Shown here one piece after another: positions 1 to 11,000 of a stretch of 52,431 nucleotides of DNA. Positions within the stretch are counted from its first letter, which is position 1, and each line of letters opens with the position of its first letter. The DNA is from Perkinsus chesapeaki (lineage: Eukaryota > Perkinsozoa > Perkinsida > Perkinsidae): NCBI GenBank assembly GCA_013115145.1, contig JAAPAO010000210.1, forward strand, positions 1-52,431. Reading direction: 5' to 3'. Position numbers and translations under genes: made by a program. A model generated the notes under the pieces. That model was not told the origin of the DNA. It worked only from the letters and a program-made list of their open reading frames with translations, and did not search any database.

Positions 1-1
1 T

Positions 2-1183
2 CGAAGAGTATTCTTTCATCTTTATTCAAATGGTAAAGATAGACGAAGATTTGGTCAAGTAATAGAAGCCGGATTAGTTATGATTATTACCATATTATTG
101 GCTTATGGTGTATCTTGGTCTGATATGGGAGCATGTAAACCTTTAGATGGTCAAAGCTATATACCAAATGATGGTATTCAATCAGCAATGTGTGATGAAG
201 GTGTTAATATGGGTTATTATAATCCACTTGCTGCATTATTATTAACTGATAGAGATACTTCTGTTAAATGGTTATTCTCACCACGTCTTGGTGATTCTGA
301 ATTCCCCCAAGGTCAGTTAGCTGCAGCTGGTTTTGTTATATTCTTCCTTACTTTACTAACTTATGGTGTTGCTATTCCTGCTGGACTTTTCGTTCCTAAT
401 ATTATGTTAGGTGCGTGTTTTGGTAGATTATTTGGCCTTTGGGTTGGTGATTGGGCATCATCACCAGGTGTTTATGCTGTTATGGGTGCTGCTGGTATGA
501 TGGCTGGCTTCACTAGAATGACAATTAGTCTCACAGTTATCGTTATCGAGTTAGTTGGTGATTTACGCCTTCTACCAGCAGTAATGGTTACAGTTGTTGT
601 ATCTAAACAAGTTGCTGATATGTTTAATAAAGGTGCGTATGATATCGTATCAGAACTTCGTGAATATCCTTATCTTGAAGAATTGAATGTTTATGATAAA
701 CGTAACATGCTTGGTAAAGAGATAACCTATCGTATGTCTCCAGCACCTTTATCGGGTTTTGGTCAGATTGAATCTTTACAAAAAGTTCAACAAGTTCTAT
801 CAAGATGCACTCATAATGCTTTTACAATCGAAGATGAGAATCATAACTTAGTTGGTTTGGTTTTACGATCTGAAATAGTTGATTGGGTAAAATCAAAAGG
901 AGGTGTAGTTGCAGCTAATGGTGAATTGAATCTTATGGAATTCTGTAATAGAAGTCCAACAATAGTATCCGAGTTAACACCACTTGAACAAGGTTATATT
1001 ATGTTTCGTGATTTAGCACTTCGACATATGCTTGTTGTTGATAAAGATAATGCTAATCATGTTGTTGGTATGATAACTCGTAAGGATCTTATCCAAGCTC
1101 TTGAGGATGCTACACAAGCGTCAAGTTACGCTCGAAAGATATCTTCCATCACTACGAGCAGCCATGCAAGGAAGTCGGTCTAA
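2..1183 (+). CDS. ClC-family chloride channel/transporter, C-terminal part (5' end outside window)
   Basis: The frame is open from base 2 with no start needed, so this is the C-terminal part of a longer membrane protein. It contains the ClC ion-pathway motif (IPAGLFVPN followed by GACFGRLFG) and the next conserved helix (GAAGMMAGFTRMT). Two cytoplasmic CBS repeats follow, one near VLSRCTHNAFTIEDENHNLV and one near FRDLALRHMLVVDKDNANHV ending in GMITRKDLI. The family moves chloride, or exchanges chloride for protons, in plasma or organelle membranes; CBS pairs usually bind nucleotides. Nearly every third position is A or T, and no intron interrupts about 1.18 kb, unlike most other genes here. 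Composition becomes balanced only over the last 70 or so bases. That could mean a join, a transfer, or a locally biased gene. The family call is firm; channel versus exchanger is not decided. Confidence 0.93.
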   Translation, partial: RRVFFHLYSNGKDRRRFGQVIEAGLVMIITILLAYGVSWSDMGACKPLDGQSYIPNDGIQSAMCDEGVNMGYYNPLAALLLTDRDTSVKWLFSPRLGDSEFPQGQLAAAGFVIFFLTLLTYGVAIPAGLFVPNIMLGACFGRLFGLWVGDWASSPGVYAVMGAAGMMAGFTRMTISLTVIVIELVGDLRLLPAVMVTVVVSKQVADMFNKGAYDIVSELREYPYLEELNVYDKRNMLGKEITYRMSPAPLSGFGQIESLQKVQQVLSRCTHNAFTIEDENHNLVGLVLRSEIVDWVKSKGGVVAANGELNLMEFCNRSPTIVSELTPLEQGYIMFRDLALRHMLVVDKDNANHVVGMITRKDLIQALEDATQASSYARKISSITTSSHARKSV

Positions 1184-1656
1184 GCGCTTTCCCGATCAGC
1201 CTTTCTCGTACACCCAGTCATCACCACTACTGTTGGGTCATCAGTGCCGACTCGCCTCAGTTTGTGTCTTCTCGATACAATTTGATTAATACGAAGTCTC
1301 TCTGTTGTGTTACATCTCTCACCAAGTATGGTTTAGGCCGGTTAGATTCCTGCTGTATCACAAGAAGATTCTGGATATGTAGGCGTTGCAAGCATGACAA
1401 CCTAGAGCTAGGTGAACGACTTCAAAATTGGATGGTATCATTTTTTCTGCAAGAGTTATTACAAAAGCTCGAGCACCCGGTGGAGGAACTTGCGTCGATC
1501 CGCTGCTATAGAAGTACGCTAGTGGCCGCAGTAGAATCAACCAGCACCTGCGCGACATTCGGAAGTCGTCCCGAATTCCGGTTCGACTAGCTTTACGAAA
1601 CACATCGCGGCTATGAAACTCCATGAGAGCTACAATTAAGCTAATTGAAAGCAGTA
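1184..1656. other. Intergenic, between two convergent 3' ends
   Basis: About 470 bases lie between the stop of the ClC gene and the inferred stop of the long coiled-coil gene on the other strand. I see no coding-like stretch, repeat or RNA fold that I would defend. It probably holds the two 3' UTRs. Confidence 0.6.
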
Positions 1657-4600
1657 TCATGCTCGAAGAATTAGAAGCTGACATGGAAGGCATAAAGATA
1701 CTAGGCGACATATAACAACCCCACCTGTTGCTTGGCTTGGCGGTACTTCTCCTGCAGTATGTCCCGCGAGGCCTCCGCCTCTCGAAGCCTCTCAGTCATC
1801 CTATCATGCTTATGCCAAACCTCCACGACCTTGTCGCATATGTTCTTCGCATACCTCTGGAGTGAGCTGCGTTGATGCTCAGCACGAACCTGACTGCAAT
1901 CTTGAAACAAGCTCATCCAGAACCAAGCAAGGCAGTGGTACACTTCACCTTGATGGCATTCGTATTCACAAGAGCCGTCCACCCCTGGGACATGAGATCC
2001 TCGTTAGCCATAGAGGCACGCTCCAGAGAGTCCATCGCCATTTGGCTGCGCTCGTTGACTCTGAGTATCGGCAAAGATGCAGCCGCCGAGGATCGAACTT
2101 GCGCAATCTCACCTCCCGATGGTTTCAGTTGTAGATTTACAGAACCTGTTCACCTCCGCCCTCGATGAGCTTATGAGCTCCGAGATGCTCCGCATCTCCT
2201 TCGAAGTTAGGAGGGACTTCCTAGTATGAGTATTGCCGCTAGTTACAAGTGCATAGGATTCCGGGCACTGTCTGGACTCGTAGTCAGCACATCGCATGGA
2301 GGATCTTTCCAAGCCCTCTAGAGCATGAGTCCACCTAACCAACCCAGTAAGGATCAGCTAGTGTGTATGTCTTATGCTCTTACCGGTGAGCTAGCTGATC
2401 CACGGCAGTTAGTAATCGGGTAAGTTCATTGCGACCGCATTCCACCGAGGCGAGCGACGATTCGCAATCAGCCAGACGCATGCTCAAACTGATCAGTGGA
2501 CAGTGGAGGCTGGAGGTCCTCGTGGCCTACCGTTCCCTGGCGGCCAGCTCTTCGCTTCGATCGAGCAACCTTCCTCGCAAAGACTGTAGCTCTGCATGAT
2601 GCCTGCCTTGCTCAACGACCATCGTATCCTGAACTCGCTCTAACTCTTCTCGGAGGTCCTCAGCTCCGTCCTTCATTTCGTCAAGCTGGTCCGTCAATGC
2701 CGCGCGATGCTCCCGTGACGCCACGAGCATCGAGGCCGTCCAGTCGGCAGATATTTTTAACTGCCGCTCTCTAAGCATGGCCTCTGCCACAATGGTATGA
2801 GTGTCTTCCAGTTGCATGCTCAGGCGCTCCCTGTAACGTCCTTCGATATCCTCTACCCTCGCAAGGTGGTCTGCCTTGGCCGCCATAAGGCGCGCGAGTG
2901 AGTCACTTCGCATCATAGCGATCAGCTCTCTCTCCCTCCCAAGTGATTCATCTGCGAGGTTCGCTGCTGACTCTCGTGCTCCTTCCAGCGCCTCACACAG
3001 CTGCGTGTTCCTCTCTTTCATTTCATCCACTTCATTCTGCCTCGAGATTACAGCTTCCCGAGCTACTCGCAACTTCTCCTCAGTCTCTTCCACCTCAGCA
3101 CATAGTTCAGCCACCCTTGTCCCCATTTTGGTTCGGCACTCGCTAGCCCTCCATAGCTCATCATTGAGGGTAGATAGCCTCTCCTGCTGTACAAGTAGTT
3201 GGGACTTGCACTCCCGCAGTTCCTCCTGCAGCCTAGCGCAGCGGTCATCAAGCTCAGCTTCTCGGGATTGGGATTTGCTCGCCAGCCCTTGTAGTCTTCG
3301 GACTTCATCGGCGAGGGACACAGGCATGCCAGACGCCCTCTGCTCAGCTTCAGAGAAACCAACGGCGGCCATAATCGCACGGAATTCCTCCACCAGTTTC
3401 GTTGCCGATGCGCCAGTTTCCATCAACGTGGATTCAGCCCGCTCCAGCCGATCCTCCAAATCCCTGGCCCGTCTCTGCCAGGCCTGTCCGTCATCTTTCA
3501 CACCCTCTACAGCGCACCTTACGCGCCGCGCAACATCGTCAGGCTCGATACCGTCATCCAGTTCGATTTCCAGAGCAGCTCCCATCAGTGAGAGCAACTT
3601 CCTTTGGTCACGAAGCGACTGAGAGCTCATGTCGTTTTGAAGCATTCCAGTGCCCTCTGCGACTTGTTGCTCTTTCCCTTCAAGCAGTTCCTGCAACTTT
3701 GCTGCAGCGTCGCTGTGCTGCGTGACCATCGTCTGGGCAACAAACAAGTCTTGGCGAGCGGCATGGAGTTGTTCCTCCAACCTACGAACAACATGTCCTC
3801 GGCGATGTTGGATGGAACCTTATCGAGTAAAGCATCTACCTAGACCTAGGGGAGCTAAATTTACTAAGATGCAAGAATCTCTGTTGAGAACAATCAGACG
3901 TAACCTTCCTCGTACTTGGCATTCTCGGACAGACAGTTGCTGCCAATGCTCTGCCTTCCAGACCTGAAGAGTAGCGATGCAGCAGGAGACTCAGACCGTT
4001 CCTGCCTTATATCCTCCATCGACATAGACATCAGTTCGGCACGCCTGCTATGAGCCTCTACTAGTGCAGCTTCCGTACTTAATCTGAGGGGGAGGGGAAA
4101 TACCAGGGACTCCGAATCGAGTACGTATCCCTGCGCTGCAGTTCTCACTTCTTAGATTCCATATCAATTTGACTTCGTAATGAGGAGACTTCTTCTCGAA
4201 GCTCCGATTCGATTTTTCTGGCTTCAGCCGCGTCGCTTTTCGCTCTGGCAGATGTTAATGAACTCTCCCCGAGTCGACCGTGCCAACTTTTCCTCCGCCA
4301 AGAACAGCAGCGCTTCCTCCTCAGTTGCCTTGGCCATTAGGCGCTCCATGTCATCCATGACAGATGCATTCTGCTCGTGAAGGCTTCGTACTTGGTCACT
4401 GTGCGCCGCATGTGACCTGTGACGCGGCCTTAATAAGTGAACATAAGCCTTTAAAGCTCATCAGCATTTGCCAGCGCAAAGGTTTAACATATCGAGCAAG
4501 CTCAAGATAGGTCTTGAAAGTGTTCAAGTCGAGCGGAAGGAATGCATCGACATTGTTAAACTGAGAGCACCTATCCGAGTAAAACTCCCGTCTGGAGTGA

Positions 4601-7600
4601 TCCATGAAGTATCGGGTCTTCGCTGGATCGAGGGCAACATGATTCACCGGTCGATGGTACTTAGAGCTGTAGATACCAGCGACCGAATAACATTTGTAAA
4701 GCCAGAGGCCGGCAACAACTTCGTTCGCTTCACCTCGGAACCTTCCCCGCCCATCCCCTCACTTCGCAAGCTCCTCTTCAAGTTGGGTACACCTAACCCT
4801 CAGCTCCGTTATGGTCTCGTCGTAGTTCTTAATTTGCAAGTTGCTGATCAGTGAGTCTTCATATACGTTGTAGGATGCTAACCTCTGTGCATCGTGCTCC
4901 ATGAGAAGCCGAGAGGACTCGGAAAGTTCTTCCTTCATGGCGAATAATCTACCCTCAAGCTCGGCCACTTGCATACTTGCTTCCTCGTCTCGGCGGGTGC
5001 GGGAGGTTTGTTGGTCGAGGCTGAATGGATCACAAGGTGATAATATCAACCAGGGAAACTGAGGGCCTGCCTCCTCTGGAGCTCTTCGCATCGGCCTCGT
5101 AGTGTCAGTACAATCTCCTCGTAAGCTGCAACTTGATTGTGCCTGACAGGCGACTATCTGCGCAGTCTGCTAGGCCATAAGAGAGCATCTGTCACCACCC
5201 AACAGTCGTTGCTCTTCCCTTAGGAGTCTGATTGGAAGTGCGCGGTGTGCAAACATCGATTCCAAACCCACCATCACCGAACTCCCCGCAATGCTTACAT
5301 TTTCCTCGCGTTCTCTTCATTTGACCGCTGCAAACTCGCACTAATCTCTCCTATCCGAGCTGTCAATGACCTGAGGCATTGTGACATGAAGCAAGAGTCG
5401 TCTCGAATGATGGGTACATGTTATCAGTGCGAAGATCCCGGATCTGCGCAGTCAGCCTGCTGCGTTCCCCTTCGAGGGTAGCTATCTGATACTCCTTCTC
5501 CTTCAGAGCAGCGGCTTTCCTGGCATGAATGCTCCCTTGTGCAGAAAAACGCCCTCACTCCGACGCCTGCAATCGCGAAGCCTCCATCTCCCGCACGCGA
5601 CCGTCTCTGGAGGCCATTATGTCCTTCATCGCCTTCGAGTCGTGCTCTGTAAGATGCCTAACAGTGACCTTGACTCCCCAGTTTGTTCGACGCGGCTGCT
5701 GACGCTACAGAAGCTCTTCTTTATGTAGCTGTTCAGTCGTCTTCAGCCGCTCCTTCAATGATACCACCTCCAGGCGTAGATCCTCCTTTGCAGCCAAAGC
5801 TTCACCAAGCTCATGGCCATTTCTATAACAGAAATGTACTCTCAAGGGCCATCAAGATAGTCACCACTTCGCAAGTCGTTCGCCCTGGATCGCCACTTCC
5901 GCGGCCATACGCGCCGCTTCGCTTTGTAAGTCGTACCGGCCCGCATCGCTTCGACGAGCCCTATAATCGTATTGGGAACACGGGACGGCCGGTGCGTGGC
6001 GAACCTTTCCCTCCAATCCTCGCAGGCCATCCGAGAGCGTTCGATTGCAGACTCCAAGCTGTGCACCTTAAGGTGGAGCTCCTCTTGCACCCGGGACGCT
6101 GCCGCAGCGACCTGTGAAAACGCCGACGTGTGCAGTGGGAGCACTGGAAATCCCTCGTGCTTTCGCCATAACAATTGCCATTCGACAACACACCGTAAGG
6201 AGGTGGAGCGGGCTGGCAGGCACTAGGAGAGATATACTCAACCAACCGATACCCCACCTGTCCAGAGATGAATTCATCAAAGCTCTTTGATGGATCTGGC
6301 AGCCTCAGCGCGCAGCCAGCTACTTCTGTCTGGCAATAGTTGTTCCTCTTATCAAGAACGTCTTGCGGATGCCTCCTCAGCGATAGAGCCTGCTGCTGCT
6401 CCTGAGCTTCCATGGCGATCTGCTCAGCAACCGCAAGCGCCTCAGTAAGGTCGGCAATCTCGGCCTTCATCTGGTTATGTGCTTCCTCGAGCTGAGATGA
6501 TACACGGAAAAACTTGCCAAGATATTGTAAACCTCACTTCCCTGGTGAGATCTTGACTCCGCCATGACAGGTTCATGAGTGATGACGGGCTCGCCTTGGC
6601 CAGCGCAAGCTCTGCTTTCCCATGGCTCTCCACCATGGATCGCGTGACCGTCAAGCTCCCCTCAAGTGACTGTAGTCGAGACAGCTCCTGCGGGGGGGTG
6701 TCTGCGACGCTAAGCTCTGGCAGCCCTCACCATCGCCTCCTCGCGGGAACTCTTTTCACTCCGAAGTGCGACAACTTCTGCCGTGACGACTTCGAGTTCA
6801 TGAGACTTCTCGTCCACCAATCGCAGAGCCGCCTGCTAGACGCATGTAGGGCGAAGATGAGCTCCGCTTGGTGAACCCACTGTGAGTTGATGGTCTTGCT
6901 CCCTCCCAGTGGCCTGTGTCTCGTGCAGTATCTCTGTCAGCTCAGCGATGCGCCGTTTAAGGCTGCCGACTTGATGATGTCCACGACGGCTCTCCTCGGC
7001 AATATAGGAGTTCTGTACAGTAAAGCGGAAGAGGCCACAGCTAGTGAGGGATGTCACCTCCTCTCGAAGTGCATCGACCTCCTCCTCGAGTCGGGCCGTT
7101 TTGTTGCCAGCGTCGACGGCCTCGGCTTTCCGGTAGTCCAGCTAACAACGAGAGCTGGATTTTTAGGGAGCCGCCGCACCGATGAGGCTCACTTCTTGCC
7201 GTAGAGTGTGTGCCTCGGACTCGAGTTCAGTTCTGATTAGTTGATGCTCGCGGCGGATGCTAGCTAATGCATCTTGAAAGCGACGGGATTGGTGGGAGAG
7301 CTAGAAGGAATGTGGTGAAGGTAAAGACTGGTTTTTTTCATAAAATAATATATAAATGTAATGAGGAAGTGAAGGCATGAAAATAATATATAAATGTAAT
7401 GAGGAAGTGAAGGCTTAAACATATGAAATGATGCCACTTTTGTTAAGGTACTGAGTCATTACTTATCACGGTCGCCTACCTGAGTTTCAAGTTCTCTTAT
7501 ACGTGCTCTTGAGGAACCAAGTTCGCGCTTGGTATTTCCGCACTCTTCGCGAGCCAAAGCACACTCCCGTTCCGATTCCGATATTGCAGATTTCCCCTTC

Positions 7601-8990
7601 GCAATCTGACAGCGGTCCTCGAGTTGCACCACTTCCATATTTCCCACCTGTTCCATAGCTGCCCGGAGTTCTTCAGCCAGCCTTGTCTTATCCCTCTCTT
7701 GCTCTTGTAGCTGGTTGGCTGCCTAAAGCGCACGCCTTCGAGGAGCTAGCGGGCCACCCTTGCCTGCTGCTGGAACATCTCTAAGGATCGTCTCCATTTC
7801 AGCATTTCACCTTTCAGCTTCTCTTCCGCTCGCTTATGCGTTCCCACCTCGATTGCCTGATCGACTGCTATCAACTGAAGCGGCTGCGGTCGGCCTACCA
7901 GGCGGTCCTTTTCGGCTTCAATCTCGGCCTTAGCGCCTTCCAAGGCTTCGCATCTTGCTGATAGTTCTTTTCGAGATTGCTCACTCGCCGCGAGGTCGTC
8001 TCTAATAGCTGAGTAAATGCTTATCGTTCATCCAGCTATCTCCGTAGCTACCCTTGTCAGTGTCCTCCCCTCCGGACAGAATGCCGAACTGAGCAACTTC
8101 GCTCAATCTGTCGCTCAGCACGCTCACCCTCCGGCGATGTCTGGCGCACTCGTCTGTTATTCTCTCCACTTCTTCGGAGAGTTTCCTTTCTACCAGCTGC
8201 AACCTTTCGTATCGACTGGCTTCCCCGTCGATTTCTATGCCGCACTTCGTTGCCCACGCGACTATGAGGTTATCCAACTCCTCCTCGGCGTCCACTGGCC
8301 GTCGGCCCACTAGTGCCAGAGCCCGCCTAAGGTCCCCCTCCAGCGCTTCTGGATGGTGTACAGCTTGGGGAAGATACATGAACAAACAGGTGTGGGTGAT
8401 CGAGGGGATGGTACGTATTATAGAAGGGAATATAAAGGTACTCAGTGATCGACACGAGGAGTTGATGACAGTGGCCGAGCCCCCTCGAAATTTGAAAACA
8501 GTACAGGTGTCGTTGTAAGGTGAAGACATCAACCCGGGACCGAGCGACAAGCAAGCCAGAAGGTCCTCGAGTGTTTGGCAAACGGTGTTCTCTATAAGCT
8601 GGTTGGCTGTGGAGCCTTCGCGGGCTGTCTCGTGCATTTCGATAGATACTTCATCGGTAAGTTCAATAGCGTGCTTCGCGAGTTGCTCCTGTAGCTTGTT
8701 CCCGGTTGAGGTAGAGCCGATGACCAGAAGTAGAGCGCCTCGACTGGTTTCTGCTGATAATGCAACGAGATCGGCGAACACTCGCTTGTAGAGATCATCG
8801 GCAGTGCTGGCGTTTGGGTCCTCGATGACTGTGTGGAAGGCGTAACTGAAGAAGACTGAGTTAGCTGCGAGTCGAGGAAGACTAACAACTGTGCGATTGG
8901 ACACATGCGACGACTATCACAAGCACCACTCACAAGTGAAGCAAAATACTTATCCCTGAAATTGAAAAAACGCTCTAGCGACCATAAATG
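1657..8990 (-). CDS. Long multi-exon coiled-coil protein with kinesin-like N-terminus
   Basis: One gene split into many exons by introns of about 45-60 nt, plus one near 180 nt. The longest exon is about 3780-2527. Exons show heptad-rich coiled coil throughout, for example VNERSQMAMDSLERASMANE and RYAKNICDKVVEVWHKHD. Two joins were checked by frame: NTNAIK to VRAEHQRSS across an intron ending CAGTCAG, and RQAKQQ to a short end LLILRA with stop 1657-1659. The N-terminal exon near 8888-8550 follows the kinesin motor pattern in order: FFSYAFHTV (for FxFDxVF), ASTADDLYKRV (for SxxxVY), ADLVAL, then IGSTSTGNKL where kinesins have GQTGSGKT. The Lys-Thr of the P-loop is lost, so ATPase activity is doubtful. 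The 5' end is unresolved; an intron GTGAGT...CACAG lies at about 8889-8935. It could instead be a structural coiled-coil protein with chance similarity. Exon ends are approximate. Confidence 0.6.
7342..7414. repeat. Tandem duplication, 35-bp identical unit, period 38
   Basis: The 35 bases at 7342-7376 recur exactly at 7380-7414. The unit is AT-rich and lies in a longer than usual intron of the coiled-coil gene. Coding-like exons (ending in RIRELETQ upstream, starting LSHQSRRFQDAL downstream) flank it on the minus strand. It looks like a simple recent duplication. Confidence 0.9.
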
Positions 8991-9674
8991 CACTTAGTGA
9001 ATGCACGGAGACCGACATGAGAAGTATCATCCCAATCACCCCCAAAATGCTCACTGAAGTACTTCCACGCTAGATCTTGGAACACCCCCCCCCAAATCTA
9101 GCGAGAATAAGCTCAGCGGTATTAAGCGTCGATAACCAATAGGGGAGGTATCGATACCTCAATCCTTTGTAGTGGATCTTGTCTTGCTTATCTACTTTAA
9201 CACCTTGACACCCCTTAGCAACAGCAGCTACCACACGAGGTAGAGCTGCTGCTGCTGATGCAGCAGTGAAGGATGATGTGGATACCGATAGCTCAAGGGA
9301 CATTATACATGGTCAACATCTAACGACCAAGATGGGTCACGACTCTATAGGCTTTCTGATCAAACGAAATGCTCCCAATGGCAGTTCAAGGTCCGACACC
9401 AGATTTCCGTGGGCCATTCCGATATTCCCCTCGAAGATCAAGTTGAATCAAACCCTACCGTTAATTCTTCATCTAGCTGATTGTACCATACACCACTTTA
9501 CTATCAAGAGCATCGGTAAAATCAACAAGGCACGACAGGACACTAGGATTGGTTGCATCTCTGTTTCGATCTTAGCTTTAGATGTTTGCCCCCGATGACT
9601 ATAAAACGCAAGACGTTACTGTCAGTAGTGTAATATTAAAACCGTCATGCACAAAGTCATTCTGCAGACTTCTT
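8991..9674. other. Non-coding or unresolved stretch with poly-C and (GCT)n tracts
   Basis: This lies between the N-terminus of the coiled-coil gene and the end of the tryparedoxin-like gene. A short C-run sits near 9086 and a GCT/GCA-type simple repeat near 9246-9265. Upstream exons of the coiled-coil gene may lie here, but I could not join one in frame with confidence. Confidence 0.4.
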
Positions 9675-10352
9675 CTACCACTTCATATCGACAGCAGCTG
9701 GGCCCATGTTCTTAACATCGTTAACACCATCAAACACCTTCACACCCTTCTTGTCATCATCCAGCACCTGGACGAACGCTACTGGGCAGAAGCAACATCC
9801 CGACAGGGGCTCACCACTAGGCAGGGAATGCCTGACTTATGGTTGTTGATGATACCGAGGTTTTCCTTCTCGATGCCAGCGCAAACTCCGAACTCCCTCT
9901 TGAGAGCGTCTCTGGTCTCCACGTCACTGTAGGGCACTCTGAGCCATTCGCCTTGGTCCTCCTTGTGATACTCAACCTGAAGTCGGGACAGAAATGCGCA
10001 TAGATATGAAACCGAAAGATTCTCAGGAGCTCACTTGTTCCTCCTCCGACTTGTCGCTGGACACAAACACAATCTCCAGCTTGTCCTCGTCCTCTTCTTG
10101 GACTTCCTGAACCAACACGTGAAAGCAGCTAGCAGAAATTAGGTTGCCTCGTAGAACTCCTTCAAGATGGGGGTGAACTTGCGGCAAGGAGGACACCAGT
10201 GAGCCGAGAAATACCTACAGTCGGAATGGATCTGACACCGGAGCAGCCAGACAATCCTACAGGGCAATCTTCTCTTTTTTAGCAAAGACGTCATCAGCCT
10301 TCACTTCGGTGCCGTCTTGGGTGAGCAGGGTTTTACCAACCAGGGCGGACAT
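9675..10352 (-). CDS. Tryparedoxin/nucleoredoxin-like thioredoxin, five exons
   Basis: Exons on the minus strand are 10352-10261, 10214-10148, 10106-10035, 9976-9815 and 9767-9675. They sum to 486 nt (161 residues) with consistent phases. The active site is [15 protein letters not shown], the WCPPC redox centre of the tryparedoxin/nucleoredoxin group. It is followed by [10 protein letters not shown] and WLRVPYSD, then a cis-proline segment SGIPCLV and a C-terminal [14 protein letters not shown]. The protein probably reduces disulfides in the cytosol, as no signal peptide is visible. Intron 2 (10107-10147) starts GCAACC and ends TTCAG, so it is a GC-AG intron. Between FGV and GIP there is an extra segment of about 15 residues (from AGIEKENLG) absent from typical relatives. 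The start codon is the first ATG before the thioredoxin strand. Confidence 0.88.
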
Positions 10353-11000
10353 TAGAGACAAGGGGAGTGGTTACGAGCTGCTTGGAGGGGCTATCAGAAC
10401 AGACAACATGACAAATGAGAGATTAACGAAGTATCACAGGCGCACGTCTCTTCGACGGAACTGACAAGAGTGCCAAGAGGACTCCAAGGTGTTCGACAAA
10501 GCTATGTTTGTCTGAGCCATGATGGGCTACTCAATATAAAGCTAGATTGTAGGCTAAGCCTACTGCAGGGTGCTTTAACTGAAACGGCCCTGTCCACGTA
10601 ACTTGCGCAATAATTTGATGGACCGGAAACCCTTGTGATTGTCTACGAGGAGGTATGCTACGCGTGGCTTCTTATACAGTGATCAGTATCCGATAATGTC
10701 CAGGTAACCTAAAGTAGGATTGAGCGAATGGTACAAATGTTCACAAAGCCACCAAAGGGCATTCAAAGTGGGCTTTAGCACTTTCGCGGGTAAGTGATGA
10801 AAGCAGAGCCCGTTGAGTATATTCACCACCACCCTGCACCAGTGCAATGACTGGATACGATAAGATTACGACACTAGAGCCCATGACTGTCAGGTAGTAC
10901 TAAAACTCAACCCACCTAACATCAGCAACAACAGTAAAGACAACAAACAGAGTAACACATGAATGGTGCAGCACTATTATTATGGGGACAGCAGCTGTCA
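10353..11000. other. Intergenic region upstream of the tryparedoxin-like gene
   Basis: About 650 bases without a convincing coding stretch. It should contain the promoter and 5' leader of the minus-strand tryparedoxin-like gene. I recognise no motif beyond possible AG acceptors just before the ATG. Confidence 0.5.

Noticed and set aside
2876-3622. Ser-rich 248-codon frame on the plus strand
   Set aside because: It is antisense to the longest coiled-coil exon. Its low-complexity Ser/Ala content mirrors that exon.
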